41,455 bases of DNA, taken from NCBI GenBank assembly GCA_900316575.1, contig ONDJ01000021.1, positions 1 through 41,455 of the forward strand, in the 5' to 3' direction. The stretch is from an uncultured Prevotellaceae bacterium (GTDB lineage Bacteria > Bacteroidota > Bacteroidia > Bacteroidales > Bacteroidaceae). Below the pieces are notes generated by a model, which saw only the letters and a program-made list of their open reading frames with translations, made no database searches and was not told where the DNA came from. Shown here one piece after another: positions 41,120 to 41,455 of the stretch. The position numbers were made by a program, and so were the translations under genes. Each line of letters starts with the position of its first letter. The stretch's first letter is position 1.

Positions 41120-41455
41120 ATGAAGAAATTCCTTTCTTTCGCAGCCTTTGCGCTGATGCTGGCTGCAACGTGTGTGTCGTTCACAGCCTGCGGCGGTGAC
41201 GACGATGACGAAAAAAGCGACGACACGCCCAAGTTTCAAAACCAAACTATTACTGTTAATGGTGTTTCGTTCAAGATGATAGCCGTTGAAGGCGGCACGT
41301 TCCAGATGGGCTCACCCGAAAGTGACGCCGAGGCTGATGACGACGAGAAGCCGCAACATGAAGTAACGCTGTCAAACTACTACATCGGCGAGACCGAAGT
41401 GACGCAGGAACTCTGGGAGACTGTGATGGGCAGTAACCCTTCTGAGTTCAAAGGA
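41120..41455 (+). CDS. FGE-sulfatase (SUMF1)-domain lipoprotein, 3' partial
   Basis: The gene runs off the window; 112 codons are visible. The signal peptide ends in a lipobox (MKKFLSFAAFALMLAATCVS then FTAC), and the mature protein begins CGGDDDDEKSDD, an acidic start common in exported lipoproteins of Bacteroidota. From about residue 45 it has the formylglycine-generating enzyme fold: FKMIAVEGGTFQMGSP, then EKPQHEVTLSNYYIGETEVTQELWETVMGSNPS. In this phylum such secreted domains often lack the enzyme's Cys pair and act in binding; that part of the gene is not in view, so activity cannot be judged. Confidence 0.9.
   Translation, partial: MKKFLSFAAFALMLAATCVSFTACGGDDDDEKSDDTPKFQNQTITVNGVSFKMIAVEGGTFQMGSPESDAEADDDEKPQHEVTLSNYYIGETEVTQELWETVMGSNPSEFKG

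Overview
The window looks like a chromosomal segment from a Bacteroidales bacterium, most likely of the Prevotellaceae. The signs are BspA-type leucine-rich-repeat surface proteins with a shared C-terminal sorting-like tail, host-glycan hydrolases of families GH20 and GH92, Bacteroidota-only families (DUF4271, DUF6242, DUF6089, DUF6078), SPII lipoproteins starting MKxx, and promoters of the Bacteroidota type (TTTG, about 19 nt, TAnnTTTG) instead of -35/-10 boxes. No phage, integrase, transposase or CRISPR array was seen.

Layout. 0-2.1 kb: tandem BspA-like genes (the first cut by the window edge), separated by palindromic repeats and the remnant of a gene start. 2.2-6.5 kb, minus strand: GH20 hexosaminidase, MerR regulator, unknown protein, radA. 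6.6-7.2 kb: toxin-antitoxin pair with a frame-broken toxin. 7.3-9.7 kb: GH92 mannosidase preceded by a 44-residue membrane peptide. 9.9-11 kb: beta-propeller lipoprotein. 11-15.5 kb, minus strand: metK, LOG family, DUF4271, and a hemD fused to a coiled coil and a histone-H1-like tail; metK has a SAM-riboswitch-like leader with an intrinsic terminator. 15.5-16.1 kb: a gene-free stretch with a degenerate 22-nt array. 16.1-18.1 kb: a third BspA-like protein. 18.28-18.59 kb: a probable stand-alone structured ncRNA. 18.7-19.5 kb: Sel1-repeat protein. 19.7-23.1 kb: Wzc-like tyrosine kinase with a Gly-Tyr tail and its Wza-like export lipoprotein. 23.3-27.5 kb: an aromatic amino acid operon (pheA, aminotransferase, DAHP synthase/chorismate mutase, tyrA) behind a Phe/Tyr leader peptide and a terminator. 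From 27.6 kb most genes are on the plus strand: gyrB, a 12 x 22-bp tandem array, DUF6078 and HU-like genes on the minus strand, a decayed FISUMP gene, then an envelope biogenesis operon (DUF6242, DUF6089, uppS, bamA, two ompH/skp genes), tRNA-Tyr, a C1 peptidase, a second toxin-antitoxin pair with a broken toxin, and the start of an FGE-sulfatase-domain lipoprotein.

The strongest new observations are regulatory. The aromatic operon carries all parts of a ribosome-mediated attenuator: a leader peptide with a run of Phe and Tyr codons, an antiterminator strand and an intrinsic terminator. The metK leader looks like a reduced SAM-I-clan aptamer plus terminator. A minus-strand stretch at 18.3-18.6 kb has its own promoter and terminator. 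Two unrelated arrays share an exact 22-nt period. Among proteins, the HemD-coiled-coil-H1-like fusion is the oddest.
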